Origin: an uncultured Actinomycetes bacterium
GTDB taxonomy: Bacteria > Actinomycetota > Thermoleophilia > Solirubrobacterales > Solirubrobacteraceae
NCBI GenBank assembly: GCA_937888775.1
Contig: CALAQT010000382.1
Coordinates: 1-23,863 of the forward strand
Length of the DNA: 23,863 bases
Reading direction: 5' to 3'
The first letter of the stretch is position 1. Each line of letters starts with the position of its first letter. The notes beneath the pieces were generated by a model. It saw nothing but the letters and a program-made list of their open reading frames with translations. It ran no database searches and was not told the origin of the DNA. The position numbers and the translations under genes were made by a program. This document shows, piece by piece, positions 15,655 to 23,863 of this stretch.

Positions 15655-16371
15655 ATGACCGAGCGACGAGCCATGCATGCCAAGGATGCCTATGACGAGT
15701 GGCATCGGTGCCACGACACCGGCAACGGGCCATGGTATTCGATGGTTTCAGCCTTCATTGACGCGCGTGGCCTGGTACAAGGGAAGCGAGTTCTGGAGGC
15801 TGGATGCGGCTCAGGAGACTACGCCCGCGAACTCGGTGCGCGCGGCGCCCGTTCGGTGATCGGTGAGGACTTTTCGCCTGTCGCCATCGCGCAAGCAAAC
15901 GATCGTCCCAACGCCGACAACGTCAGTTTCGCAGTCGGGGACATTCAACAGATCGCTCATCAGACCGCGAGCTTTGATCTTGTGATCTCGTGCGAAACCA
16001 TTGAGCATGTGCCAAACCCGCGTCTCGCCATAGCGGAGCTCGCGCGCGTCCTAACGCCAGGCGGTTGGCTCGTGCTCACATCACCGAACTACCTGAGTAT
16101 ATTCGGGCTGCACCGTGCGTACCGCCAACTGGCAGGTCGTGGATGGGACGAGGGCGGCCAACCTATCGCTAATTGGACGATGCTTCCCAGGTCGGTAAAG
16201 TGGGTCAACGATGCGCGCCTGCGCATTGAGGCACTGGATGGCGTCCTATTCGTCGTGCCGGTTCGCGGTCGCCCAGGGGGCCTTCAATTGAATCCCTCTC
16301 CTCGCGTTCACCGTTGGGTCAGATTCTTCGCACAGCACGTCATGATCGCCGCGCGGAAGCCGTCGGTCTGA
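15655..16371 (+). CDS. Class I SAM-dependent methyltransferase (Methyltransf_11/UbiE-like)
   Basis: 238 residues. Motif I VLEAGCGSGDYA (46-57), then a motif-II acidic position (GEDFSPVAIAQAN), VGDIQQIAHQTASFDLVISCETIEHVPNP and LTPGGWLVLTSPN are the standard order for Methyltransf_11 proteins. The C-terminal region (YRQLAGRGWDEGG) resembles methyltransferases in polysaccharide clusters. The ATG at 15655 has a GAGAG sequence just upstream; a second ATG seven codons on is possible. It stands alone on the plus strand between unassigned gaps. The substrate is unknown, presumably a glycan or its lipid-linked precursor, judged only from its neighbours. Confidence 0.88.
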   Translation: MTERRAMHAKDAYDEWHRCHDTGNGPWYSMVSAFIDARGLVQGKRVLEAGCGSGDYARELGARGARSVIGEDFSPVAIAQANDRPNADNVSFAVGDIQQIAHQTASFDLVISCETIEHVPNPRLAIAELARVLTPGGWLVLTSPNYLSIFGLHRAYRQLAGRGWDEGGQPIANWTMLPRSVKWVNDARLRIEALDGVLFVVPVRGRPGGLQLNPSPRVHRWVRFFAQHVMIAARKPSV

Positions 16372-16891
16372 TGCGTGCGAAGCCTCGGCGACCTTCAGAC
16401 GTTTCGACGCTGCCGAGGCCCACGGATCGATTGCGTCACCCAACGGGAGCCAGCATCACATCCGAATCCACAGTTATGGGCGTGCGTATGCCCCCCCGCA
16501 GCTCCTGCCCGGGGGGCGGCGGCCCTCGCTCATCCGGCGGGCAGCCCGGGTCGGGTTTAGTGTGTGCCGCCCAGCTAGCGCAACTGCATTCGGGAGGCTC
16601 AGTCGCACAGTCACCTCGCATGGTCGAGTTGATACGCACATCGACCGCGAAGCGTGAATACGAGTCAGATCGACCGGCGCCGACCGCCCGATACATTTTT
16701 GTTGCCTCCCGCCGCAGGAGGCGACTGCCGTTCCGAGGTGCTTCTGCGGTTCGGACGCCGTCCCCGAGAGCGCATGCAGCCTCGACGTCGACAGGTTCTG
16801 CGCCGGTGCACGCGCGGGCAGACAGGTCGCAGATCAAGATAATCCGGCGCGCCTGCTGATGCGCAAGACACGACGATAGGCGAGATCACAC
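16372..16891. other. 520-bp gap between methyltransferase and glycosyltransferase genes
   Basis: Contains one strong hairpin (16490-16517). Frames up to about 180 codons are open, but their translations are low in hydrophobic residues, rich in Arg/Pro/Ser and match no family I know, as expected of chance frames in GC-rich DNA. A promoter for the downstream glycosyltransferase should lie near its right end. Confidence 0.5.
16490..16517 (+). terminator. Hairpin, possible terminator of the upstream methyltransferase gene
   Basis: GCCCCCC (16490-16496) pairs with GGGGGGC (16511-16517). Inside it, GCAG (16498-16501) pairs with CTGC (16505-16508) around a 3-base loop. It lies 119 bases past the methyltransferase stop. 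There is no T-run, so intrinsic termination is only a possibility. Confidence 0.4.
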
Positions 16892-18022
16892 ATGAAGATC
16901 CTCATGGTGCTGAGCATCCCGGGCGTCCGCACTCTCGGCGCAGCGCGCGTCCAGGTCGAACTCGCGGAGGCCCTGCGGGCGCGCGGACACGAGGTTGACT
17001 TCCTTACTGGTCCTGACGTTTATCCACGGCCACCTCAAAATGGCGTCGAGGGCTTCCTTCGATCCTTCCCTCGGGCATCATTGCCCCAGCTTAAGCGGCT
17101 GGCACGCAACTATGACGTGATCGATGGCCTCGAAGGCTGTGTAACGGCGAGTAAGGCGACGTTGGATTTCGAAGGCGTCCTCGTGGCCCGGTCGGTCGGC
17201 CTGCGCTCAGTTTACGAACGATGGAGGGTCGATGCCGAACGGCGAACTCCCGCGATGCGGGGCCGGCGTGTTGGGCGGATCCCGCGCAAGTTGACCCGAA
17301 GGTACGCGCTCTGGGAGGCTAAGCAGAGTCGGGAGCACGCCGATGGCTTCTTTGTGCCGAACAGCGCCGAACGCGACGAGCTCGTCGGCGACATCGGAGC
17401 AAACCGTGTCTCTATGTTGCCGTTCGGCCTGAGCGATGATCATCGGCTGGCCCTTGCGGAAGCTGCCCATAATCGCCATCGGAGCGCCGAGCTACATGTG
17501 GTCTTTCTGGGCACCTGGGATGCCCGCAAAGGCTGCTATGACTTTCCGTTGCTTGTACGTGCCATTCGGCATGAACTTCCTGAGGCGCAGTTCACACTGC
17601 TTGGAACCAACGCCTCGTCCGAGCGCGTGATGTCCGAACTCGGTGTGGGCTCGGACGCGCGTGTCCGTGTTGTGCCACACTTTCCTCCCGAGGAACTCCC
17701 TCTGATGCTCGCGCCTGCGACGGTCGGTGTCTTTCCATCGTATGCCGAAGGGCTAGGGTTTGCGGTCCTTGAGCAGCTGGCAGCGGGGATACCGGTGGTT
17801 GCGTACGACGTTCCAGGACCGCACGATATCTTGGCGCCGCTCGACCAGCGATTGCTAGTTCCGCCCGGCGACGTTGCGGCGCTGGCCCGTACAATTCTCG
17901 CCACGTCTCGAGGGTCTCTGGTCACCCCAGACGCATGTGTCGCTCACGTCAGCCAGTATCGTTGGCATGACATTGCGTTTGATACCATTCAGGCATACTC
18001 GGGATGGGGGTCGACCTCCTAG
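16892..18022 (+). CDS. GT4 family glycosyltransferase
   Basis: 376-residue GT-B enzyme. It starts MKILMVLSIPGVRTLGAARVQVELAEALRARGHEV, the usual GT4 opening with a Gly-rich turn. The donor domain has VVFLGTWDARKGCYD and the retaining motif with E286 and E294 in SYAEGLGFAVLEQLAAG, followed by DVPGPHDIL. The ATG at 16892 has AGGCGAG upstream as a weak ribosome site. No membrane segment is obvious, so it should act at the cytoplasmic face on an undecaprenyl-linked acceptor. Its first domain differs from those of the other glycosyltransferases here, so it probably adds a different sugar. An insertion-sequence relic follows 160 bases downstream. Confidence 0.92.
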   Translation: MKILMVLSIPGVRTLGAARVQVELAEALRARGHEVDFLTGPDVYPRPPQNGVEGFLRSFPRASLPQLKRLARNYDVIDGLEGCVTASKATLDFEGVLVARSVGLRSVYERWRVDAERRTPAMRGRRVGRIPRKLTRRYALWEAKQSREHADGFFVPNSAERDELVGDIGANRVSMLPFGLSDDHRLALAEAAHNRHRSAELHVVFLGTWDARKGCYDFPLLVRAIRHELPEAQFTLLGTNASSERVMSELGVGSDARVRVVPHFPPEELPLMLAPATVGVFPSYAEGLGFAVLEQLAAGIPVVAYDVPGPHDILAPLDQRLLVPPGDVAALARTILATSRGSLVTPDACVAHVSQYRWHDIAFDTIQAYSGWGSTS

Positions 18023-18183
18023 CAGCACTTCGCAAAACCTGCGCGAACTCAGCTCAGTCGCCCTACCCGTAACTGTCATTAATTCTGGTATCGGAAGAGC
18101 GGTGCGAGTGCATTCCGGGCCTTTGCGCCGCGCGGGTTGGGGTCGAGCCTGCCGCCAGCTAGTGCTAGTGGTCCGTCTCGGTC

Positions 18184-19147
18184 TTAGCTGGTGATTGCCT
18201 CGAGGGTGGCGCGCCCGCGGCGGACCTTCTCAAGGAGGTGCTCAGTGGTAGCGATCCAGATGAACGGTTCGGGGTGCTTGTTGGTCTGGTAAGCGTCGAT
18301 CGCGGCGATTAGGTCGGGTACGGCGTTTAACACGCCGCTGGTTGCTTTGTCGGTGAGCTTGCCGAAGAAGATCTTAACGAGATTCAGCCACGAGCTCGAG
18401 GTCGGTGTGACGTGCAGCTCAAATCTCGGGTGCTTAGCGATCCAAGCCTGCACGTTCTCGTGTTTGTGGGTGGCGTAGTTATCGAGGATCAGATGGCCCT
18501 GCAGTCGCTGACTGCCTTGTCGATCATGCGCAGGAACTTGAGGAACTCCGTGTGGCGGTGTCGGGGCAAGCACTTGGCCGATCACGCTCCCGGTCAGGAC
18601 ATTCAGGGCGGCGAACAGGTCGTGGTCCCGTTGCGCTTGTAGTCGTTGCACCGGATGAGCGCGCTCTCGGGGCCGGTTCAGATACAGGCCAACGACATCG
18701 ACGAGCTTCTCGTCAAAACGCTCGTCGTTACACAGCTTAACATCGCCACGCGATGGGGCATGAGCCCCCGGCGGCCCAGTCCGCTGCACCGTAGCGGAGG
18801 ACGCGCCGTCCGCCTTGGCCATCAACCGATAACTCCAATGAGTCTCCTTCGGCGTCTCTGCAACGTCGCGCGACCGGTCGCCTCGACATTCGCCGGCGCG
18901 ATCGACGGTGGTGCGACCCCGCCCCTGCCGGACCACCGTCGAAGCCTTCAATCCTTCCTCAGAAACCGATCAGGCGGTGACCGTCGCCGGCCAGACCCCA
19001 ACCTCCTCAAAAATCCTGGTGTTCGCGAACCCGTCAGCAGCCATCAACAACGCGCGGGCCCGCTGAACATCTCGATCGGCCGGGGCTCTGCGAGCGTTGC
19101 GCTTCTTCAGTAGTAAGCGTTGTTGATCCGTCGCGATCCTTCTTCAT
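18184..19147 (-). pseudogene. Decayed IS630-family transposase
   Basis: Reading frames on the minus strand reassemble an IS630-type transposase. The helix-turn-helix part reads RAPADRDVQRARALLMAADG, then FANTRIFEEVGVWPATVTA, then an in-frame TGA (18972-18970), then SVSEEGLKAS. Later pieces are ETPKETHWSYRLMAKADG, DEKLVDVVGLYLN, LFAALNVLTGSVIGQ, HLILDNYATHKH, TPTSSSWLNL and LEKVRRGRATLEAI. Between GLYLN and DYKRNGTTT about 25 codons are missing, including the segment with the first catalytic Asp (VDEKSQ in relatives). Shifts also occur around 18620 and 18480-18560. It cannot make an active enzyme. I could not define terminal inverted repeats or the TA target duplication, so the element's outer limits are unknown. 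Confidence 0.88.
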
Positions 19148-19208
19148 CGCTCGAGACGCCCCCGGCGGTGGCGTTGCGATCGGAGCCGAGTTCCCGGCAC
19201 CACGCAGC

Positions 19209-19881
19209 TCATGCAGATCTGGCGGGCGTCGCGAGAACATGCGCCCACCATGGGCCTTCGCGCGTTGGGCCCGGTGCGTCAATCAGCGAATGCCCGTAGC
19301 CAATGCTCTCCAACTCGTCGGCCACGTTGCCAGTCGTGCCGTGCAGCTCAACGATCAAGATGGGCCGGGCCGACTGAAGTGTTTCACGCATCCCACGGAG
19401 GACTTGGGCCTCCGCGCCCTCAACGTCGATCTTCACGACATCAGGGGGCTTCTGTCCTGTTGCGGCAATCCACGAATCAACGGCAAGCAGAGGCACGTAT
19501 CCATCGCCAGCGTGATCAAGGCGACCTTGAAGGCTATTCGTACTCAAGAACCGACCCCAGCCATCGTGGTCTGATACTGCTGCTGGGACCGTATCGAACA
19601 TTCATGAATCCGTTGGTGAGTGCATTTGCCTGTAAGACGCTCATATTGGTGACCGACGGCTCAAATGCCACGACTAGACCGCCCGCACCAACCCTGCGGG
19701 CGGCCAGAAGGGCGAACCACCCGATGTTTGCGCCGATGTCGTAGACGGTGGATCCCGGCTTAAGCAGTGACAAGAACACCTCCTCAACCTCTGGTTCGAC
19801 GCTTGCGAAGATGCGGGTTAGCGTGGAGGGCCCTACGCGTACACGCAGTCCGCGGCCGTGTCCCGACAGGACGGCAGCGCA
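19209..19881 (-). pseudogene. FkbM-family methyltransferase, frameshifted and lacking a start
   Basis: FkbM proteins are SAM-dependent O-methyltransferases common in polysaccharide clusters. The first frame gives HGRGLRVRVGPSTLTRIF, then VFLSLLKPGSTVYDIGANIG (SAM-binding motif) and VAFEPSVTNMSVLQANALTNGFMNV. Near 19600 the homology moves to another frame: FDTVPAAVSDHDGWGRFLSTN, VDSWIAATGQKPPDVVKIDVEGAEAQVLRGM and LIVELHG, to the stop at 19209. A one-base deletion around the GAATGTTCG stretch would explain this. Upstream the first frame meets a TAG (19884-19882) without an ATG or GTG before 19779, which would cut off the conserved N-terminal strand. The 5' part is therefore also damaged, perhaps by a second shift near 19865 into a frame beginning about 19972. 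Confidence 0.82.
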
Positions 19882-20132
19882 CTACGTCGCAGCGGGCGAG
19901 CAAGTCGGGACGCGAGCACACGAGGCCGCTCGTGAGACCTGAGATATGCGTTGCATCTGTTAAAGACATCACCGGCGCGCATGTAAGGACCCAAGGATAT
20001 CCGGCCGTCTAATGCAGCGTTTCTGAAGCGTCTTGTCGTTTGATCGCCTCCTCGAGCACAGGCTCCGCTTCACCAACCGGTCGAGGCACGCGAGGAACTC
20101 TTGGTGTGTAGCGAATAGACTGGCATCTAACG

Positions 20133-21251
20133 ATGCGCCTTGTTCTTGTGCATGATCGGATCGGAGGCTCGACCGGAATGGGTCGAGTCGTAGACTGGAT
20201 GGCGCGGACAGCGCTAGAGGCCAATCTCGCGGTCACTCTCGTGGCGGCCTCAGTCGCCCCGGACTTGATATCCGCGAGCAATGTTGTTCACGTCCGCGCC
20301 ATGCGAGGTCTGCCAGCGCTTGCGGATACGCTTGCGTGGTGCGGGATCGCGGCGCGGGCGATCAGGCGCACGCCCGCCGATGTCGTGCACGTGCATCTAC
20401 CGCCCTTGCTGAGTCACGGGACCGTGATGACATGCCATCACCTTGCTCAATCAGCCAGGACGCGGGGGGTGCGCGAGCGCGGCCAAGGGCTGCACCGCAG
20501 CCTCAGAGAGGTTCAAATGGCTGTCAGGCTACGTGTTGATGATCGTTGTTACATGTCGCGCTCGCCGACAACCAGGCTGAGCTTTGTATCCGAGCTTCTT
20601 CGTGAAGAGTTTCGTGTTTTATATGGCGCGCCCCGTGACGGGGCCGTGCTGTTTCCACCCGCACCGTCATTTCGAGAGGTAACGGTGTCAGATCGCTTCG
20701 CCGCCAGGGGCCGGCTCGGCCTCTCGCAAGATGCTCTCGTCGTTGGATATCTCGGCGGTAACGATCCGCGCAAAGGGTTCGAGCACGTACTCGCGCTGGC
20801 CAACGACGCCGTGGATGTCAAGCTTGACCTCCTCATCGCCGGGCCGAACCTCGACGGTGTCGCGGTTCCTCGAGGTCATATTCTCGGGTACGTAGACCCG
20901 GATGCGGTGATCGAAGCTTCTGACGTGATAGTCGCTCCTGCCCTCTTCGAAGCGGCTGGACTGGTCGTAGGGCAAGCGCTAGCCCGTGGCGTCCCTGTGG
21001 TTGTTGGGATTGCGAATGGATGGGCCCCCGCGGTCACTCGCTACGGAGCTGGGATCGTTTGGGACGGCCGCAGCGAGTTTCTCGACGCGGTGCTCGCCGC
21101 CAGCCGCGTGGGCACCACGCCTTGCCGACTTGCCGTTGCGGAGGTCTCTGAACAGCGGCAGGCGGCTGGGCTCTTGGCGCTGTATGAGCGGTCGCTCATG
21201 GACGCGCGGACAGCACGACCGGACGCACCATCCGCGATGAACCGGATCTGA
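20133..21251 (+). CDS. GT4-like glycosyltransferase with altered EX7E motif
   Basis: 372-residue GT-B protein. The N-terminal domain begins MRLVLVHDRIGGSTGMGRVVDWMA and contains VVHVHLPPLLSHGTVMTCHHLAQ. The donor domain includes VVGYLGGNDPRKGFEHVLAL and LLIAGPN. In the motif region (PALFEAAGLVVGQALARG) the first Glu (E273) is present, but the position eight residues on is Gln (Q281) instead of Glu. This may lower activity or mark a divergent subgroup. The ATG at 20133 fits the family start exactly, though the ribosome site is weak. It converges on the minus-strand glycosyltransferase gene at 21584. The C-terminal 20 or so residues are not conserved-looking. Confidence 0.88.
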   Translation: MRLVLVHDRIGGSTGMGRVVDWMARTALEANLAVTLVAASVAPDLISASNVVHVRAMRGLPALADTLAWCGIAARAIRRTPADVVHVHLPPLLSHGTVMTCHHLAQSARTRGVRERGQGLHRSLREVQMAVRLRVDDRCYMSRSPTTRLSFVSELLREEFRVLYGAPRDGAVLFPPAPSFREVTVSDRFAARGRLGLSQDALVVGYLGGNDPRKGFEHVLALANDAVDVKLDLLIAGPNLDGVAVPRGHILGYVDPDAVIEASDVIVAPALFEAAGLVVGQALARGVPVVVGIANGWAPAVTRYGAGIVWDGRSEFLDAVLAASRVGTTPCRLAVAEVSEQRQAAGLLALYERSLMDARTARPDAPSAMNRI

Positions 21252-21583
21252 CTCAGCTCCCTGCGGAAAGATGTGGGAGGCGTTAGGTCCCAATCAGAGC
21301 GTACCAAGGGCGGGCCCGATGGGACGGGTGACGTCGGGATCTCCATGCCTGCGCTCCCACTAACCGAAGAAATGCCGACGGCGGGCACGCTGGCGTAGTC
21401 CTCGCAACGGAGCGCTCCGGTGGGATCAGGAGGATCGCTGGCAGTCGAAGCTCTGAGCAGCATTCGCGATGCCTGCGGCCCGCAACTGCATCTTGCGCGG
21501 GCACCGCTTTACTCAGTGCGGGGCAACCCGTCGACACACATGTGCAGACATTCCGGCCCGCTGCGGGGCTGGGTAGCCACAAG
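21252..21583. other. Gap between two convergent glycosyltransferase genes
   Basis: I see no gene, clear terminator hairpin or repeat in this 332-bp stretch. Short open frames on both strands look like chance frames. Confidence 0.5.
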
Positions 21584-22699
21584 TCATCGTGTTACGAGCC
21601 GACCTGTACTCGCGGTCTGCAGCAGGTCCTGAAGTGCATCGGTAGCGGCTGGGACCGCAAAGAACCGCTCGACCGCGGAGCGCCCGGTCGCGGCGAGCCG
21701 AGCACGAAGCCCTGGGTCGTATCGCATTTGGTCCAACCGCACACTGAGAGCGTCGATGTCGCCTTCCGGAAATGTCAACCCGCCGCCGGTGAGCTCAATC
21801 AGCCAAGGAATCTCCCCTGAGTCCGAGCCGACAACCGGCACGCCGCACCAGAGCGCCTCAACGATCGCTCGCCCGAACTGCTCCTTCCAGCGAGGTGTAC
21901 TACGCGACGGCAGTGCGAGCACGTCCATGCGTCCGTAAGCGCCCGCCATCTGGTCGTGACTGAGACCCGTCAACACGCGCACGCGCGACCCCGGAATCGG
22001 CTGGCCGTCAAGCACCTCGCGCAGCTCACCGTTGCCCGCGAGCAGAAGTTCTACCGGAGCCCTTAGCCGGCAAACGGCAGCGACCAGGTCGCCGAGTCCT
22101 TTCTCGGGGGCAAGGCGTCCGGCATAGCCAACGGTGAATGGTCGCGAACCGCTCCGTGCGCTCTGGACTTGCCAAAGGGGAACGGCGTGGGGAGCGAATG
22201 CCACACGACCCAGCGCCCCCCAGGAGCGGGCCAGCCGGGCGGCGGTCTCCGAGCGAGCCGCGACGAACGCCGCTCGCCGGAGAACGGCGCGGCGCATAGT
22301 GCGCACAACGCGGGGCAGCGGGCGGTCGATGTTTTCGGCCAGTTGCACGCCGAACGGAATGCTCCGGCTGGACAACGACTGTGACCATTGGCTCGCAACG
22401 AGGGAGTACGGCTCTGCCTCCACGAACGCGACGTCTGGCTTGGCGTGCGCGATCACGGGTCCCGGTCGAGCGAGGTGAAAATGGCGTTGCGGCTCTCCTG
22501 CGAGAGCTACCGGCAGGCGCACGAGGCGACCTTCGAGGCCTGAGAGTGCGACAGGGGCGAATGCTTCCTGAGCGTACTCGTGACGCCAGTGCGAGGGCAC
22601 GACGATGGTGACCTCCATTCCACGGTTAGCTAGCTCCTGGTACACCAGCTGGTTGATTGACACCGCCGCCGGATGGCTGATCACGAGCAGCCGACGCAT
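21584..22699 (-). CDS. GT4 family glycosyltransferase
   Basis: 371-residue GT-B enzyme. It starts MRRLLVISHPAAVSINQLVYQELANRGMEVTIVVP (family-typical). The donor domain shows VGYAGRLAPEKGLGDLVAAV and LLLAGNGELR, with the retaining motif E273/E281 in KEQFGRAIVEALWCG, then GSDSGEIPWLI. The ATG at 22699 overlaps by one base the TGA of a frame ending immediately upstream (TGATG), so it was probably the second gene of a transcript whose first gene no longer looks intact. It should add a sugar to the cytoplasmic lipid-linked precursor; donor unknown. Confidence 0.92.
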   Translation of the reverse strand: MRRLLVISHPAAVSINQLVYQELANRGMEVTIVVPSHWRHEYAQEAFAPVALSGLEGRLVRLPVALAGEPQRHFHLARPGPVIAHAKPDVAFVEAEPYSLVASQWSQSLSSRSIPFGVQLAENIDRPLPRVVRTMRRAVLRRAAFVAARSETAARLARSWGALGRVAFAPHAVPLWQVQSARSGSRPFTVGYAGRLAPEKGLGDLVAAVCRLRAPVELLLAGNGELREVLDGQPIPGSRVRVLTGLSHDQMAGAYGRMDVLALPSRSTPRWKEQFGRAIVEALWCGVPVVGSDSGEIPWLIELTGGGLTFPEGDIDALSVRLDQMRYDPGLRARLAATGRSAVERFFAVPAATDALQDLLQTASTGRLVTR

Positions 22700-22932
22700 C
22701 AGTCGCGGGCTCGGATGTTTGGGAACGTGCCAGCCGGTATCGCGGCCCGTGCAAAGCGGTACCCCCCGACCATCGGGCCGCGGCTAACCGCCACCACGGC
22801 TCGCGTAGGCGCAAAAATGACTCGCTCGCAGGAGTACTGGCGTGCGACCTCGATCAGCGCCGAGCGGGCTCTCCGCAAAGGTCGCTGCGTCAGTGCTCGT
22901 GGCCTCGAGAATCGTGACCAGGAGCGTCTCAC
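22699..22932 (-). pseudogene. Possible 3' remnant of a gene upstream of the glycosyltransferase
   Basis: A frame starting GTG 22932 and ending TGA at 22701-22699 encodes 77 residues (C-terminus GPMVGGYRFARAAIPAGTFPNIRARD). Its stop overlaps the glycosyltransferase ATG as TGATG, an arrangement typical of true neighbouring genes. A second frame just upstream reads GETLLVTILEATSTDAATFAE, which looks protein-like and could join this one by a shift near 22865. I do not recognise the family. It may be a decayed gene or chance. Confidence 0.3.
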
Positions 22933-23087
22933 CGCTCGAGGACGTGGATAGCTCGTCGCTTGTGCCCCACTATCCGCCTGACCTTGGCCTGGTTCCGTGC
23001 GGAGGTCTCCCGCCGCCATGGCGGCTGCGCCGACCATCGTGCCGCCAAGTACGGCGGCTATGTGTCGCTCAGCGGCGGAGCGCACAG

Positions 23088-23108
23088 GCCGGGCAGATGC
23101 TGCCCGGC
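23088..23108. other. Perfect 9-bp stem hairpin
   Basis: GCCGGGCAG (23088-23096) and CTGCCCGGC (23100-23108) flank a 3-base loop and are followed by AAAA on the plus strand. The T-run needed for a classical terminator is on the wrong side for either direction of transcription, so its role is unclear. Confidence 0.5.
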
Positions 23109-23450
23109 AAAATGCGCTTGCTCGCGCGTCGTCGTCTCTCAGCCTAGCGGGGTGCACAGACGGCGTCGCCGCTCCAGATCCTTCAAGCCGCGCAGATCGC
23201 ATAGCCCAGCAAATCGCATCAGGCCTACACGCGGACGGCTCACGGCGCAGCGCCATGATCGCGCGTGCGACTGTCCGGACGTACAAACGATCGGCAGGCA
23301 GGATCTCTCGGCTAGCGGTTCCCCACGACAGAGATCTGCTCGAAGCGGTTGGGCGGCCATGCTCAAGGGCGTAGCGTGCGTCCGAGAGGGGTCGTGGCGC
23401 AGGTTTCACGGCGGCCGAATGTTAGCCGCTCGCGACGAGCGGCCGAGACC

Positions 23451-23504
23451 GAAGCGGAAGCGGAAGCGGAAGCGGAAGCGGAAGCGGAAGCGGAAGCGGA
23501 AGCG
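23451..23504. repeat. Nine tandem copies of GAAGCG (microsatellite)
   Basis: 54 bases of perfect six-base repeat. On the plus strand it would encode alternating Lys-Arg, but the frame containing it is not otherwise convincing. A six-base unit would keep any reading frame when copy number changes. It lies about 100 bases upstream of the partial gene at the window end. Confidence 0.95.
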
Positions 23505-23606
23505 ACGTAGAATGTCACCGACGACTGGTCACGTGCTGCGGGCGGCTGCGGGCCTTCGGCTCATTCGCTCTAGTGTGCGTCAGCCAGGCGCGGCGATCGG
23601 GGTCGC

Positions 23607-23863
23607 GTGCTGGCGCGGAAATGGGTCGTGACAGCGCTGGTCGTGACGACGCTGGCGGTTCTTTTACTTTCGAAGCAGCGGCTCATCGGCGCGAGCGCGG
23701 GGGATCGCCGCAAGCTTCCCAGCCCGCCGGTGCGCCCTGTCCCGGGTAAGACTTCCGGACGCACTCGGACACCACAACCCGCGGCCCGCGGCCCGCCAAT
23801 TTCAGGACCTTGTGCTGTTTCCGGGGGTCATAGGGGTAGGAGTGGGCACAGCCCGCCGAGGCT
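23607..23863 (+). CDS. Probable exported or membrane-anchored protein, N-terminal part only
   Basis: An open frame from GTG 23607 runs 85 codons to the window edge without a stop. It begins VLARK, followed by the hydrophobic stretch WVVTALVVTTLAVLLLS (6-22), then a Pro/Arg/Ser/Thr-rich segment (SPPVRPVPGKTSGRTRTP). This is the layout of a signal anchor or signal peptide with a disordered linker. GGGG lies five bases before the start as a ribosome site. No family is recognisable in the visible part. It could still be a chance frame in GC-rich DNA. Confidence 0.4.
   Translation, partial: MLARKWVVTALVVTTLAVLLLSKQRLIGASAGDRRKLPSPPVRPVPGKTSGRTRTPQPAARGPPISGPCAVSGGHRGRSGHSPPR

Larger units (their letters stand above)
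22933..23606. other. Unassigned region with hairpins and a microsatellite
   Basis: No gene I can support. A long minus-strand frame covers most of it, but its translation is Arg/Ala/Ser-rich and without family character. Notable items are a 14-bp palindrome GCCGCCATGGCGGC (23012-23025), GCCGCC...GGCGGC (23041-23058), the hairpin at 23088-23108 and the GAAGCG repeat at 23451-23504. Confidence 0.5.

Noticed and set aside
22699..23409. 236-codon minus-strand frame
   Set aside because: Apart from its last ~77 codons it has only Arg/Ala/Ser-rich text with no recognisable domain, so I do not call it as a gene.
22960..23631. Plus-strand frame with a Lys-Arg repeat protein
   Set aside because: The Lys-Arg run is just the GAAGCG microsatellite; the rest of the frame looks non-coding.
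1..23863. CRISPR array, tRNA or rRNA genes
   Set aside because: No regularly spaced direct repeats with unique spacers and no tRNA- or rRNA-like conserved stretches were seen by eye.

Overview
The window is high-GC DNA carrying cell-wall synthesis genes (ftsW, murD, mraY, murF) next to a surface-polysaccharide locus. GC richness, frequent GTG/TTG starts and protein style suggest an actinobacterium, perhaps of the Thermoleophilia/Solirubrobacterales type. That placement is inference; no rRNA or other marker is present.

Left part (1-7860): the minus strand holds a division and cell wall (dcw) segment in the usual order murF-mraY-(gap)-murD-ftsW. Stop and start codons overlap at murF/mraY (ATGA) and murD/ftsW (TGATG). 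mraY and murD are normally adjacent. Here about 3.2 kb of accessory DNA separates them: a HepT/MntA (HEPN/nucleotidyltransferase) toxin-antitoxin pair, an AAA/STAND-like ATPase and a VapBC pair. A 52-bp decayed copy of the mraY 3' end (3404-3455) lies directly against the hepT stop codon and forms an imperfect direct repeat with the real mraY 3' end (5513-5564). The ATPase-vapBC segment is therefore bounded by duplicated mraY ends, as expected if it arrived by insertion at, or recombination through, mraY. The ATPase is preceded by regularly spaced palindromic repeats, and vapB by an 8-bp tandem repeat containing its start codon.

Right part (8251-22699): a polysaccharide biosynthesis locus in mixed orientation. 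Five glycosyltransferase genes of GT4 type appear intact, one a double-domain fusion, with two intact SAM-dependent methyltransferases. Interspersed are broken genes: a multiply frameshifted O-antigen ligase/polymerase-like membrane protein with a TPR tail, a frameshifted PAP2 phosphatase, a frameshifted FkbM methyltransferase and a badly decayed IS630-family transposase. Together they would build, modify and polymerise an undecaprenyl-linked glycan, but the polymerase and lipid phosphatase copies here look inactive.

Right edge (22700-23863): mostly unassigned sequence with hairpins, a nine-copy GAAGCG microsatellite, and the start of a probable membrane-anchored or exported protein running off the end. 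No tRNA, rRNA, CRISPR array or integrase was seen.
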